DNA of 43,035 bases from an uncultured Lachnospiraceae bacterium (GTDB lineage Bacteria; Bacillota; Clostridia; Lachnospirales; Lachnospiraceae), in assembly GCA_934338765.1 (NCBI GenBank), contig CAKRHL010000002.1:1-43035 (forward strand). The letters are read 5' to 3'. Position 1 is the first letter of the stretch, and every line of letters starts with the position of its first letter. Below are positions 11,744-20,316 of the stretch, in pieces. A program made the position numbers and the translations under genes. The notes under the pieces were generated by a model. It did no database searches, had not been told where the DNA came from, and was given only the letters and a program-made list of their open reading frames with translations.

Positions 11744-13621
11744 ATGAACTATAAATATAAGAAATATAATGTGGTTGTAATAGGTGCAGGTCATGCAGGG
11801 TGCGAAGCGGCGTTGGCATCAGCAAGGTTAGGAATGGATACATTGGTTTTTACAGTAAGTGTAGACAGCATTGCAATGATGCCATGTAATCCTAATGTAG
11901 GTGGAACATCAAAGGGACATCTGGTAAGGGAGATTGATGCTTTGGGAGGTGAAATGGGAAAAAACATTGATAAGACATTTATTCAGTCTAAAATGTTAAA
12001 TACATCCAAGGGACCGGCAGTTCATTCTTTACGTGCACAGGCAGACAAGAAGGATTACAGCAGATCCATGCGTCAGGTGTTGGAGAATACTGATCATTTA
12101 GTGATAAAGCAGGGAGAAGTAGCAGAAGTATTGGTCGAGGATCATAAGGTTACCGGAGTAAGAACAACTTCAAATGCAGTCTATCCTTGTGATGCTGTCA
12201 TTATGTGTACCGGTACATATCTTCAGGCAAGATGTATTTATGGTGACGTGAGTCAGTATACAGGACCAAATGGTTTAGCTGCAGCAAATCATTTAACTGA
12301 AAATCTGATGAAGCTTGGAATAGAGGTGCGACGTTTTAAAACCGGTACGCCAGCTCGTGTGGATAAAAGAACCATTGATTTTTCAAAAATGGTAGAGCAG
12401 ACAGGAGATGATAAGATCGTTCCGTTCTCTTTTACCAATACACCGGAAAAATTAGAGAGAGATCAGGTGTCATGCTGGTTGACTTATACTAATCAGGAAA
12501 CTCATAAGATTATAATGGATAATATTGATCGTTCTCCATTATATTCAGGTAATATTAAAGGAACAGGTCCTAGATATTGTCCATCTATTGAGGATAAAGT
12601 GGTTCGTTTTGCTGATAAGGAAAGACACCAGGTTTTTTTGGAGCCTGAAGGAAATTATACTAATGAGATGTATATAGGTGGAATGTCCAGTTCTCTACCG
12701 GAGGATGTACAGATTCGGATGTATCATTCCGTTCCGGGACTGGAAAATGCAGAGATTGTTCGTAATGCTTATGCAATAGAATATGATTGCATTAATCCGT
12801 TACAGTTAAAGGCTTCGTTGGAGTTTAAAAATATATCGGGATTTTTTAGCGCCGGACAGGCAAATGGGAGTTCGGGATATGAAGAAGCTGCAGCACAGGG
12901 AATTATTGCAGGAATTAATGCAGCGAGAAAGATAAAGGGATTGGATGCGTTGGTGCTGAATCGATCTCAGGCATATATAGGTGTGTTGATCGATGATCTG
13001 ATTACGAAAGGAACAAATGAACCATATCGTATGATGACATCCAGAGCAGAATATCGTTTGCTGTTGAGACAGGACAATGCGGATCTTCGATTGACGGAAA
13101 TAGGTCATGAGGTCGGATTGATTTCAGATGAGAGATATAATAGGTTGCTGAAAAAACGAGAAATGATCAAAGATGAGATAGATCGTTTACTCAATACAAC
13201 AATTGGTGCATCACAAAATGTACAGATCTTTTTGAAAAATAATGAAAGTACGCCGTTAAAATCAGGAGCTACACTGGCGGAATTATTAAAGCGTCCGGAG
13301 TTGTCCTATGATAAGCTGAAGGATATTGATGATAATCGACCTGATCTTCCGGATGATGTTACGGAGCAGGTAAATATCGAGTTGAAATATGATGGATATA
13401 TCAAAAGACAGATGCGTCAGGTGGAGCAGTTTAATAAGCTGGAAAAGAAAAAAATTCCAGATGATATTGATTATCATAATGTATATAGTCTGCGAAAAGA
13501 GGCGGAACAGAAGTTAAGTGAGATACGCCCTACATCAGTGGGACAGGCTTCAAGAATATCCGGAGTATCACCGGCGGATATATCAGTGCTTTTGGTATAT
13601 TTGGAGAGTGGTAGAAGGTAG
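11744..13621 (+). CDS. mnmG: tRNA uridine-5-carboxymethylaminomethyl modification enzyme MnmG (GidA)
   Basis: MnmG is the FAD-dependent partner of MnmE. The 625-residue product starts with the dinucleotide fold [20 protein letters not shown] and contains [24 protein letters not shown] (quoted in parts: [23 protein letters not shown]). It also has the GidA signatures GPKYCPS-like [15 protein letters not shown] and [20 protein letters not shown]. The ATG at 11732 has no ribosome site, while GGAG lies 6 bases before the ATG at 11744, so I chose 11744. The 236 bases before it are extremely AT-rich and show no other feature. Confidence 0.97.
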   Translation: MNYKYKKYNVVVIGAGHAGCEAALASARLGMDTLVFTVSVDSIAMMPCNPNVGGTSKGHLVREIDALGGEMGKNIDKTFIQSKMLNTSKGPAVHSLRAQADKKDYSRSMRQVLENTDHLVIKQGEVAEVLVEDHKVTGVRTTSNAVYPCDAVIMCTGTYLQARCIYGDVSQYTGPNGLAAANHLTENLMKLGIEVRRFKTGTPARVDKRTIDFSKMVEQTGDDKIVPFSFTNTPEKLERDQVSCWLTYTNQETHKIIMDNIDRSPLYSGNIKGTGPRYCPSIEDKVVRFADKERHQVFLEPEGNYTNEMYIGGMSSSLPEDVQIRMYHSVPGLENAEIVRNAYAIEYDCINPLQLKASLEFKNISGFFSAGQANGSSGYEEAAAQGIIAGINAARKIKGLDALVLNRSQAYIGVLIDDLITKGTNEPYRMMTSRAEYRLLLRQDNADLRLTEIGHEVGLISDERYNRLLKKREMIKDEIDRLLNTTIGASQNVQIFLKNNESTPLKSGATLAELLKRPELSYDKLKDIDDNRPDLPDDVTEQVNIELKYDGYIKRQMRQVEQFNKLEKKKIPDDIDYHNVYSLRKEAEQKLSEIRPTSVGQASRISGVSPADISVLLVYLESGRR

Positions 13622-13729
13622 AATGCTATAAAAAATTTAGAATATAATGCGAATAATGGTAAAGAGGAGCTTTTGTAAACTTTTTGCTAAAGTGTTGAGA
13701 TATATATTATTATAAATGGAGATTATATT

Positions 13730-14440
13730 ATGAAAGAAAAATTACGCGTTTTGTGTGAAAAAAATGGAATACAATTGTCAGATGAACAACTGAAACAGTT
13801 TAGTATATTTTATGATTATATGATAGAGATGAATCAGGTTATGAATTTGACTTCAATTACAGAGGAAGATGAAGTAATCTTGAAACATTTTTATGATAGT
13901 ATGTCGGTTATTAAGTATTATGATTTTCATGATCAGATAAATGTTATCGATGTTGGAACGGGAGCGGGATTTCCAGGTATTCCATTGGCTATATTGTTAC
14001 CAAATGTCCAGTTTACATTAATGGATTCTTTAAATAAACGTATTACATTCTTGAATGAAGTTGTAAAAAAATGTGGTTTGAAAAATGTAGAGTGTATCCA
14101 TAGCAGAGCAGAAGAACTAGCAAAAGATGGAGACTATCGTGAAAATTATGATGTATGTGTATCGAGAGCTGTCGCTAATCTTTCTGTACTATTGGAGTAT
14201 TGTATTCCATTTATAAAAAAGGGTGGAAAGTTTATTTCTTATAAGTCTATATCTTCGGAAGAAGAATTAACAGACTCAAAAAATGCACAAAATAAGTTAT
14301 GTTGCAAACTAAAAGAAAATATATCATTCGAATTACCTGATACAGATATAAAAAGAAATTTTTTGATATTTGAGAAATTTGATCATACAGCAGATAAATA
14401 TCCAAGAAATAATGGAATTCCAAGAAAAAAACCTTTATAA
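13730..14440 (+). CDS. rsmG: 16S rRNA (guanine-527-N7)-methyltransferase RsmG
   Basis: RsmG (GidB) methylates G527 of 16S rRNA using S-adenosylmethionine. The 236-residue product has YDYMIEMNQVMNLTSITEED, a SAM-binding motif NVIDVGTGAGFPGIPLAILL, and the acidic-loop SLNKRITFLNEVVKKCGL and SRAVANLSVLLEYC. The ATG at 13730 follows GGAG. It lies downstream of mnmG and just before the parS-parA-parB locus, the usual position. A noc gene, which follows it in Bacillus subtilis, is absent. Confidence 0.96.
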   Translation: MKEKLRVLCEKNGIQLSDEQLKQFSIFYDYMIEMNQVMNLTSITEEDEVILKHFYDSMSVIKYYDFHDQINVIDVGTGAGFPGIPLAILLPNVQFTLMDSLNKRITFLNEVVKKCGLKNVECIHSRAEELAKDGDYRENYDVCVSRAVANLSVLLEYCIPFIKKGGKFISYKSISSEEELTDSKNAQNKLCCKLKENISFELPDTDIKRNFLIFEKFDHTADKYPRNNGIPRKKPL

Positions 14441-14522
14441 AATAATTGTAAAAATCTTAAAAATCTGATTCCACTATGGAATGAAATGATAATCCGTGTT
14501 ATAATAAATATTGTGGTTAAAA

Positions 14523-14550
14523 CAGAAATGTTTCACGTGAAACATTTCTG
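14523..14550. promoter_or_regulatory. parS centromere site 1 inside a 28-bp perfect palindrome
   Basis: TGTTTCACGTGAAACA at 14529-14544 matches the universal ParB-binding parS consensus exactly. Six more bases on each side (CAGAAA and TTTCTG) continue the palindrome perfectly to 28 bp. It lies 83 bases after rsmG and upstream of parA. It is followed by ATTTT, so as RNA it might also act as a weak terminator for rsmG. Confidence 0.97.
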
Positions 14551-14584
14551 ATTTTACTGTATAGAGAAGTCTTTATTTATAGAG

Positions 14585-14650
14585 AAAAGCCAATGAAAAT
14601 TGCGATGCAATTCTCGGAGGGCAAAACGTTGGTTTTGTCTTTGGTGTCTT
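14585..14650 (+). other. Possible structured RNA segment between the two parS sites
   Basis: Two hairpins are visible: AATTGC (14598-14603) with GCAATT (14607-14612), and GCAAAAC (14621-14627) with GTTTTGT (14632-14638). Flanking CCAA (14590-14593) and TTGG (14641-14644) could close them into a three-way junction. A GGAGGG lies between the two hairpins, followed by a possible 8-codon reading frame from a TTG at 14629. I do not recognise a known riboswitch. It could be part of the parA 5' leader or only DNA spacing between parS sites. Confidence 0.3.
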
Positions 14651-14662
14651 TATAAGATATAT

Positions 14663-14694
14663 TTTATTTATGTTTCACGTGAAACATAAATAAA
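14663..14694. promoter_or_regulatory. parS centromere site 2 inside a 32-bp perfect palindrome
   Basis: TGTTTCACGTGAAACA at 14671-14686 is a second exact parS copy, centred 142 bp from the first. The flanks TTTATTTA and TAAATAAA extend it to a perfect 32-bp palindrome. It ends 24 bases before the parA start codon, so ParB bound here would also cover the parA promoter or leader. Confidence 0.97.
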
Positions 14695-14718
14695 CGGAAA
14701 GGATAAGGATGAGAATTA

Positions 14719-15483
14719 ATGGGTAGAGTAATTGCAATATCAAATCAAAAAGGAGGAGTAGGAAAAACAACTACTTCAATAAATTTATCAGCATGTCTTG
14801 CCGAAAAAGGAAAAAAAGTCTTAGTGATTGATATTGATCCACAGGGAAATACAACAAGTGGATTGGGATTGAATAAAGACGAACTTGAGGCAACGGTATA
14901 TGATTTGATGATAAATTACGCATCAATTTGGGATTGTATTAGTCCATCTGTAGTTGATGGGGTATCGGTAATACCTTCTGATCGTGATCTGGCAGGTGCT
15001 GAAATCGAATTGGTTGGCATTAGTGAAAGAGAATATATATTAAAAAAAGAAGTGGATAAGGTTAAAGATAAATATGATTTTGTAATTATTGATTGTCCTC
15101 CGTCTCTCAGTATGTTGACAATTAATGCGATGACCACGGCAGATACAGTTCTTGTCCCGATTCAATGTGAATATTACGCACTTGAAGGATTAAGCGAATT
15201 AATACATACTATCAATTTGGTTAAGGAAAGATTGAATGAAGATCTGAAAATTGAAGGTGTTGTATTTACTATGTATGATGGAAGAACATGTTTATCGATG
15301 GAAGTAGTGGAAAATGTAAAAGAAAACCTACATCAGAATGTGTATAAAACAATTATTCCGAGAAATGTCAGACTTGCTGAAGCACCAAGTCACGGTTTGC
15401 CGATTAATATGTATGAACCAAAATCAGCAGGTGCAGTTAGTTATCGAAATCTGGCAAAGGAAGTAATTGACAGATATAAATAA
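14719..15483 (+). CDS. parA: Chromosome partitioning ATPase ParA (Soj)
   Basis: ParA is the nucleoid-bound ATPase that works with ParB and parS to place new origins; in Bacillus, Soj also regulates DnaA. The 254-residue product has the deviant Walker A motif ISNQKGGVGKTTTSINLSAC, the Walker A' and B parts VLVIDIDPQGNTTSGLG and FVIIDCPPSLSMLTINAM, and the C-terminal NVRLAEAPSHGLPI. The length is typical of chromosomal ParA. The ATG at 14719 has AGGATGAG upstream. It is followed 53 bases later by parB. Confidence 0.96.
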   Translation: MGRVIAISNQKGGVGKTTTSINLSACLAEKGKKVLVIDIDPQGNTTSGLGLNKDELEATVYDLMINYASIWDCISPSVVDGVSVIPSDRDLAGAEIELVGISEREYILKKEVDKVKDKYDFVIIDCPPSLSMLTINAMTTADTVLVPIQCEYYALEGLSELIHTINLVKERLNEDLKIEGVVFTMYDGRTCLSMEVVENVKENLHQNVYKTIIPRNVRLAEAPSHGLPINMYEPKSAGAVSYRNLAKEVIDRYK

Positions 15484-15536
15484 AGTGATATAACATTGTT
15501 AAAAATTTTTTATTAAAAATGAAGAAAGGAATACAA

Positions 15537-16427
15537 ATGGCAGTTAAAAGAGGATTGGGAAAAGGCATTGATGCAATGATTTCCGGAGATGAGACAAAAA
15601 CAAAAAAGATTGTAAAAGAGGTTATTAAAGAAGGCGACACAATAGACATTAATAAAATTGAGCCAAATAGTAATCAGCCACGAAAAAATTTTAATGAGGA
15701 TAAAATACATGAGTTGGCAGAATCCATTAAACAGCATGGATTGATTGAACCACTGATCGTACAAAAAGGAAAAAAAGGATTTTATACGATTATTGCCGGT
15801 GAGAGAAGATGGCGTGCGGCACGAGAGGCAGGTATTAAAGAAATCCCTGTTATTGTAAAAGATTATACTGATCAGCAGGTGATGGAAATTGCCTTGATTG
15901 AAAATATTCAGAGAGAAGATTTAAATGCAATTGAAGAGGCAGAGGCATATGAGCGCCTGATCAAAGATTTTAATCTGAAGCAGGATGAAGTAGCGGAGCG
16001 TGTATCGAAAAGTCGTGTGGCGGTTACAAATTCGTTACGTTTGCTGAAGCTTGATCCAAGAGTCCGGGAGATGATAATTGAGGACAAAATTAAAAGTGGT
16101 CATGCAAGAGCTCTTCTTAGCATAACAGATCCAGAGGAACAGTATCGTCTTGCGGTTATGATATTTGATAATTCCATGAGTGTTCGTGAGACAGAAAAAA
16201 TGGTTAAAAAATATCTGGCAGACAAAGATAAGCCTGCGAAGGAAATAAAAGAGAAGGATACACAAACGGAGCTTATTTACAAGGATTATGAAGAAAAGTT
16301 AAAAACCGTAATCGGAACAAAAGTTAATATCAATAATAAAGGAAAAGGTAAGGGAAAGATTGAAATAGAATATTTCTCTCCAGATGAATTTGATCGTATT
16401 ATTAGCATGATGATGTCGATGAAATAA
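15537..16427 (+). CDS. parB: Chromosome partitioning protein ParB (Spo0J)
   Basis: ParB binds parS and spreads along DNA as a CTPase clamp. The 296-residue product has an N-terminal RGLGKGIDAMI peptide that stimulates ParA. The CTP-binding N domain contains KIEPNSNQPRKNF and TIIAGERRWRAAREAGIKEI, followed by ENIQREDLNAIEEAEAYERL. A helix-turn-helix lies around QDEVAERVSKSRVAVTNSLR, and there is a C-terminal dimer domain. The ATG at 15537 is preceded by AAAGGA at good spacing; the upstream ATG at 15519 is not. Confidence 0.96.
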   Translation: MAVKRGLGKGIDAMISGDETKTKKIVKEVIKEGDTIDINKIEPNSNQPRKNFNEDKIHELAESIKQHGLIEPLIVQKGKKGFYTIIAGERRWRAAREAGIKEIPVIVKDYTDQQVMEIALIENIQREDLNAIEEAEAYERLIKDFNLKQDEVAERVSKSRVAVTNSLRLLKLDPRVREMIIEDKIKSGHARALLSITDPEEQYRLAVMIFDNSMSVRETEKMVKKYLADKDKPAKEIKEKDTQTELIYKDYEEKLKTVIGTKVNINNKGKGKGKIEIEYFSPDEFDRIISMMMSMK

Positions 16428-16536
16428 AAAGACAGAATCAAAATACAAAAGCAAAAATAAAACAAAATATGTTTAAATAGTTTGTCAAAAAAGAGATAGC
16501 CAAAGAAAATATAGAGAACAGAAAAGAGGATATATC

Positions 16537-17061
16537 ATGAAATTATTTGAGCAATTTGGAATTGATCTTGGTTATGTTGTCATTGGAATGGCGGCAGTTA
16601 TTATTATTCTGTTTATATTGCTCTTGATCACTATGATCAAGGATGCAAACACAAGAAAGAAATATCGAATTTTTATGGATGGGGAAAATGGCAAGAATCT
16701 GGAAAAAGCCATCTTAGATAAATTTGCTGCAATTGACAATTTGTCGGAGGATACCCAAAATATTCACGAGCAGTTGGAAAATATTGATGGCCGGTTGATC
16801 AAGGCATATCAAAAGGTAGGATTAGTAAAATATGACGCATTTAAAGAAATAGGAGGAAAACTTAGTTTTGTATTGGTTCTTTTAACAGCAGAAAATGATG
16901 GTTTTCTTATAAATTCTATGCATAGTACGCATGAGGGCTGTTACACATATACGAAAGAAATAGTTAATGGAGAAGCATTTGTAATTTTGTCAGAGGAGGA
17001 ACAGCAGGCACTGGAAGAGGCGAAAACAAACAGCAGTCCATTGTTTAATAAAAAAATATGA
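16537..17061 (+). CDS. DUF4446 family membrane-anchored protein
   Basis: This protein of unknown function has 174 residues. An N-terminal membrane segment (about residues 12-33, YVVIGMAAVIIILFILLLIT) is followed by a charged coiled-coil-like region (GKNLEKAILDKFAAIDNLSE). The conserved DUF4446 core contains GLVKYDAFKEIGGKLSFVLV, NGFLINSMHS-like DGFLINSMHSTHEGCYTY and KEIVNGEAFVILSEEE. The family is commonly encoded beside parB in Clostridia, so a link to chromosome or cell-cycle work is possible but unproven. Its stop codon overlaps the next start (ATGA), indicating translational coupling. Confidence 0.85.
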   Translation: MKLFEQFGIDLGYVVIGMAAVIIILFILLLITMIKDANTRKKYRIFMDGENGKNLEKAILDKFAAIDNLSEDTQNIHEQLENIDGRLIKAYQKVGLVKYDAFKEIGGKLSFVLVLLTAENDGFLINSMHSTHEGCYTYTKEIVNGEAFVILSEEEQQALEEAKTNSSPLFNKKI

Positions 17062-17999
17062 TGACTATGTATATATTAATGGCAATAATAGGATTGATTA
17101 TTGAAATAGCAGGAGCAGGTATTCTGGTAAAACAGAGTATCTGCTTTGCTAAAATAACCGAAATTCCAAAAACATATGCGGCAATGCTTTTATGCGGTAT
17201 GGGTTCCGGTCTGTATTTTTTTATTGATGCAGTTATAAAAAGTATTAAAAATGCAGGACAGGAAATATCTTCATCCGCAGTTGTTACAGTGTTGTTTAGT
17301 GTCCTTTTAATTTTGGCAATATGCGCAATGACAGGAAAAATGAAAATTCGACGTGGTGTGATACAACAGGAATTATCTTTTTTTATATTTGTTCAGATTG
17401 TTTTATTGTATTTAAGTGCGGATTATTTATTTCACGGAAAACATTCTATGAGAATATTATCCCGGACTGATGGAATTGTTCTTTTGATAATGTTTGTTAT
17501 ATTCTTTGGTGGGGTGATCAAAAAAACATTCTCGTGGATAAAAGCTCCGAAAAATGTGAAAATAAATCTGCCAATGTTATTATTATGTGGACTGGGAATT
17601 TTGTTTGTGATTTGTGGAGAGTTTATGATGTTATATTTTGTCAATAAAACAGGAATAACAGAAATTCTTCAAAAGGAGGTATTGCAGCAACTGTTGGATA
17701 GCGTAATGCTCATTTTCCCTTGTTTTGTGATCAGTATGTGGTCAATCAAATATGGGGAAATGGATCTTGTTATAGGAAATGTGATCGGTTATGGTATGAT
17801 GAGTGTGGCAGCGTCGATAGGAGCAGCTGTGATCATTCAGCCAATCATGGTATCAGTATCCGGAATCTATGATATGATCATGTTGTGCTGTGCAAGTGTT
17901 ATGGTCTGGTTATTTGCATATAAATATGATCAGTTGAGCAGACTTCAGGGATGTATAATGGCTACGGTATTTGTAATATATATGATCGGGAAGATTTGA
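17058..17999 (+). CDS. Polytopic membrane protein, degenerate CaCA (cation/Ca2+ exchanger)-like
   Basis: This 313-residue protein has about ten hydrophobic segments, the size and layout of YrbG-type Na+/Ca2+ exchangers. Residues 213-263 (DSVMLIFPCFVISMWSIKYG, EMDLVIGNVIGYGMMSVAAS, then GAAVIIQPI) align by eye with the family alpha-2 repeat, and residues 135-151 (SRTDGIVLLIMFVIFFG) with its sixth helix. The expected acidic GTS-PE motif is replaced by LIFPC, and GNVxGSN is GNVIGYG. The alpha-1 region (35-92) is even more eroded. It is therefore probably not a working calcium exchanger. The family assignment is my inference. It overlaps the DUF4446 gene by four bases. Confidence 0.6.
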   Translation: MMTMYILMAIIGLIIEIAGAGILVKQSICFAKITEIPKTYAAMLLCGMGSGLYFFIDAVIKSIKNAGQEISSSAVVTVLFSVLLILAICAMTGKMKIRRGVIQQELSFFIFVQIVLLYLSADYLFHGKHSMRILSRTDGIVLLIMFVIFFGGVIKKTFSWIKAPKNVKINLPMLLLCGLGILFVICGEFMMLYFVNKTGITEILQKEVLQQLLDSVMLIFPCFVISMWSIKYGEMDLVIGNVIGYGMMSVAASIGAAVIIQPIMVSVSGIYDMIMLCCASVMVWLFAYKYDQLSRLQGCIMATVFVIYMIGKI

Positions 18000-18062
18000 T
18001 GAATGTGTATAACATGAACAATGAAAATAATATAATATGTATTTAAGGGTAAAACAATTGAG

Positions 18063-18113
18063 GTGACCCCAAAAAAGTTAAATTTTTAGGTCTAACTTTT
18101 TGGGGGCGGTTCA
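18063..18113. repeat. Long palindrome resembling paired IS3-type ends
   Basis: CCCCAAAAAAGTTA (18067-18080) pairs with TAACTTTTTGGGG (18093-18105) with a one-base bulge around a short AT-rich loop. The outer sequences read TGACCCCAAAAAAGTTA on one strand and TGAACCGCCCCCAAAAAG on the other. Those look like terminal inverted repeats of some IS3-family elements. It lies between convergent genes. It may be a tiny non-coding element left by an insertion sequence, or simply a strong hairpin. No T-run follows it directly. Confidence 0.45.
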
Positions 18114-18131
18114 AATCGTTTTGCCCTTTTT
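18104..18131 (+). terminator. Possible terminator after the exchanger-like gene
   Basis: GGGCGG (18104-18109) can pair with TTGCCC (18121-18126) using two G-T pairs, followed by TTTTTGTCTTT. It overlaps the right arm of the longer palindrome, so the two hairpins are mutually exclusive. It would end the rightward parA-parB-DUF4446 unit before the leftward synthetase gene. Confidence 0.5.
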
Positions 18132-18145
18132 GTCTTTAAAATGAG

Positions 18146-18907
18146 TTACTCGTCAGAAACGACAGATCCATAATAGGATCTTAGTGTATCCATACTATTA
18201 TCATGGACTCCTCCGGTATTGTCAGTTGGTATGACCGGAAGAGGAGTGTCACTGCTCATGGCGACGCCGCCGTTAAAATCCTCATGATAGTGTTTAACAC
18301 TTTCGTTGATCGAGAGCATCTTTTCGTCCAGAAAAGAAATAATATTGGCACATTCTTTAAGCTCATCTTTAATTCCTGCAGGAGCCTTTCCTTCAAATTT
18401 ATAATAAATCTTATGCTCCAGGCTGGCCCAAAAATCCATTGCAATAGTACGAATCTGGATCTCTACCTTTGTATCGATGACATCATTTGTCAAGAAGATA
18501 GGAATCGATACGATCATATGATAGCTCATATATCCGTTTGGCTTTGGATTGGCAATGTAATCCTTTACCCGGAGAACCGTCACATCATCCTGATTGGAAA
18601 TAGCGGATGCAATACGATATATATCGGATGTAAAGGAGCAGATAATCCTGACTCCGGCAACATCATTTACGTATTTGACAATGTTCTCTATGGTTAATTC
18701 CAGATTTTTCTTGCGGATCTTTCGAGCAATACTTTCCGGTGATTTGATACGGGATGTAATATGCTCAATAGGGTTATACTGGTGTGCCTGTTTAAACTCG
18801 TTATTTAAAATTTCAAGCTTTGTGTTGATCTCCCGAAGAACAGAATCGTATAAAAGTAAGGTGCGATTCCATTCTTCTTCTTCGTTATAATATAATGGTA
18901 ATTGCAT
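18146..18907 (-). CDS. Small alarmone synthetase (RelQ/YjbM-type GTP pyrophosphokinase)
   Basis: This is a single-domain RelA/SpoT-type synthetase that makes (p)ppGpp from ATP and GDP or GTP. The 253-residue length and absence of a hydrolase domain fit the small alarmone synthetase class. Motifs include HITSRIKSPESIARKIRKKN, YVNDVAGVRIICSFTSDIYR, VKDYIANPKPNGYMSYHMIV and VEIQIRTIAMDFWASLEHKI. The key substrate-binding residues look intact. The C-terminal tail (about 215-253) is Gly/Ser-rich and probably disordered. The ATG at 18907 has GGAG 7 bases upstream, and a 9-bp inverted repeat lies in the presumed leader. Confidence 0.92.
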   Translation of the reverse strand: MQLPLYYNEEEEWNRTLLLYDSVLREINTKLEILNNEFKQAHQYNPIEHITSRIKSPESIARKIRKKNLELTIENIVKYVNDVAGVRIICSFTSDIYRIASAISNQDDVTVLRVKDYIANPKPNGYMSYHMIVSIPIFLTNDVIDTKVEIQIRTIAMDFWASLEHKIYYKFEGKAPAGIKDELKECANIISFLDEKMLSINESVKHYHEDFNGGVAMSSDTPLPVIPTDNTGGVHDNSMDTLRSYYGSVVSDE

Positions 18908-18925
18908 AAAATCACTCCATTTGTG

Positions 18926-18953
18926 AATTTACACGTATTTTCCTGTGTAAATT
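18926..18953 (-). promoter_or_regulatory. Inverted repeat in the leader of the alarmone synthetase gene
   Basis: AATTTACAC (18926-18934) and GTGTAAATT (18945-18953) form a perfect 9-bp inverted repeat around 10 bases. It ends about 20 bases before the start codon and just upstream of the GGAG ribosome site. It could be an operator or an RNA hairpin that affects translation. Confidence 0.5.
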
Positions 18954-19012
18954 GTGAATAGATATTCGTCGTATAATGAATATCAAATAAATATTAATAT
19001 TATATTTGGATA

Positions 19013-20029
19013 TTAGTTAAAGCCGTAAATACGGTTGAAGATGTGATATCCGTGGATAATGATCTTTTGTCCGGATTTTCTCTTCATCTGCATCACCTTT
19101 CCAAGGCGTCTGCGGTTAATAATGTTGTATAAGATGATATTTTTATTGTGCAGATAATTCCAAAGCTCATCACGTTTTTTGAGACTTTCAGGAGACCCCT
19201 CGTTTACAAGAAGAGCGGAGCTGACAATAAGCATCATCGCAAGGTATTTGATCATATATTTACGCAGCTTAAAATCCTTAATGTTCATAAGATCATAGGA
19301 ATCGATCATTAATTTATTAACCTTGATCTGTTGGTCAATGCGTTTGGTCATGACCGCTTCATTTACTGATTGATCCTCACGTCCTATATAGTAACGATAT
19401 AAATTAACATCAAGATAATAAATCTTCTTGACATAAGGAAGTGGATTGTATGCATAAAGATTGTCTACATAAAAGGTGTGTTCCGGCAGACGCAGACCAC
19501 AATCTCTTAAAAGCTTAGTACGGTAAATGATGGAATGCATCAGAAGGTTCTGGCTTACACGGAAATGACGAAAATCTTTCCAGGTGATCACCTTATCCTT
19601 TGGTATGGCAAGATTGTAGGACATCACCTTATGCTTATGAACGCTAGGCTTTTCATAAACATAATTGGAGATAACCAGATCAAGACCAATGCCATCTGTG
19701 ACCATTTCCCGCAGCAGCTGTAATACTCTCTGCAGGCTGTAAGCATCCAGCCAGTCATCGCTGTCCAATACTTTAAAATAAATACCCTCTGCATGATCGA
19801 TACCCGTGTTTACTGCAGAGCCATGTCCCCCGTTTTCTTTGTGAATGGCGCGAACAATAGTGGGATATTTTTCTTCGTATTGCTTTGCAATTTCTAAAGT
19901 CCTGTCAGAAGAACCGTCATCTACAATAATGATCTCAATGTCATCGCCTCCGATCAGTGCGGAGTTGATCGCATGTTCCATATATTCCTGCGAATTGTAG
20001 CAGGGAATTGTAACTGTTAATAATTTCAT
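19013..20029 (-). CDS. Family 2 glycosyltransferase
   Basis: This enzyme transfers a sugar from a nucleotide donor. The 338-residue product opens with the GT-A fold KLLTVTIPCYNSQEYMEHAI, then IEIIIVDDGSSDRTLEIAKQ, HKENGGHGSAVNTGIDHAEG and the metal-binding YFKVLDSDDWLDAYS. The region from about residue 120 on is helical, with basic patches and no clear membrane segment. Acceptor and product cannot be read from the sequence; the neighbours give no polysaccharide locus. The ATG at 20029 has only a weak ribosome site (GGAT). It is divergent from deoC across a 380-base gap full of palindromes. Confidence 0.9.
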   Translation of the reverse strand: MKLLTVTIPCYNSQEYMEHAINSALIGGDDIEIIIVDDGSSDRTLEIAKQYEEKYPTIVRAIHKENGGHGSAVNTGIDHAEGIYFKVLDSDDWLDAYSLQRVLQLLREMVTDGIGLDLVISNYVYEKPSVHKHKVMSYNLAIPKDKVITWKDFRHFRVSQNLLMHSIIYRTKLLRDCGLRLPEHTFYVDNLYAYNPLPYVKKIYYLDVNLYRYYIGREDQSVNEAVMTKRIDQQIKVNKLMIDSYDLMNIKDFKLRKYMIKYLAMMLIVSSALLVNEGSPESLKKRDELWNYLHNKNIILYNIINRRRLGKVMQMKRKSGQKIIIHGYHIFNRIYGFN

Positions 20030-20068
20030 ATAATATCCGTTAACCCTTTCTGTTATCGTAAATAATTG

Positions 20069-20110
20069 CTGTATACCAAATGATGGATACAGAAATCATT
20101 TGGTATACAG
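20069..20110. promoter_or_regulatory. 16-bp perfect inverted repeat upstream of the glycosyltransferase
   Basis: CTGTATACCAAATGAT (20069-20084) and ATCATTTGGTATACAG (20095-20110) are perfect inverted copies around a 10-base spacer. A TATAAT-like box for leftward transcription lies just to the right. There is no T-run, so an operator or leader hairpin for the glycosyltransferase gene is more likely than a terminator. Confidence 0.65.
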
Positions 20111-20196
20111 TATAACCTATTTACCTCCATTATAATATGAAAATGAATAAGTTGAAAGTGCTATTTCTTAAGATTTTATAATTATTATGGAAATAT

Positions 20197-20230
20197 AATT
20201 TAATTTTTCCTTGCAAGGGAAAATTAAATT
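20197..20230. repeat. 34-bp near-perfect palindrome in the deoC-glycosyltransferase gap
   Basis: AATTTAATTTTTCCTTG (20197-20213) is followed directly by CAAGGGAAAATTAAATT (20214-20230). These are inverted copies with one mismatched position. It lies mid-way in the 380-base divergent gap (20030-20409), which holds no gene. A dimeric regulator site or insulating hairpin is possible. Confidence 0.55.
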
Positions 20231-20316
20231 GTATAAACTGGAAATAAAGATATTGTTGTAAAATATAGCAGAATAAAGAGATATTATAGTATGGCAGCTT
20301 CTGTATAGAGAAAAGT

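Noticed and set aside
14621..14700. parA leader considered as a c-di-GMP or preQ1 riboswitch
   Set aside because: The hallmark conserved bases of those classes were not found; only generic hairpins are visible.
20197..20230. Palindrome considered as an intrinsic terminator
   Set aside because: It is between divergent genes, and no T-run follows the stem on either strand beyond the stem itself.
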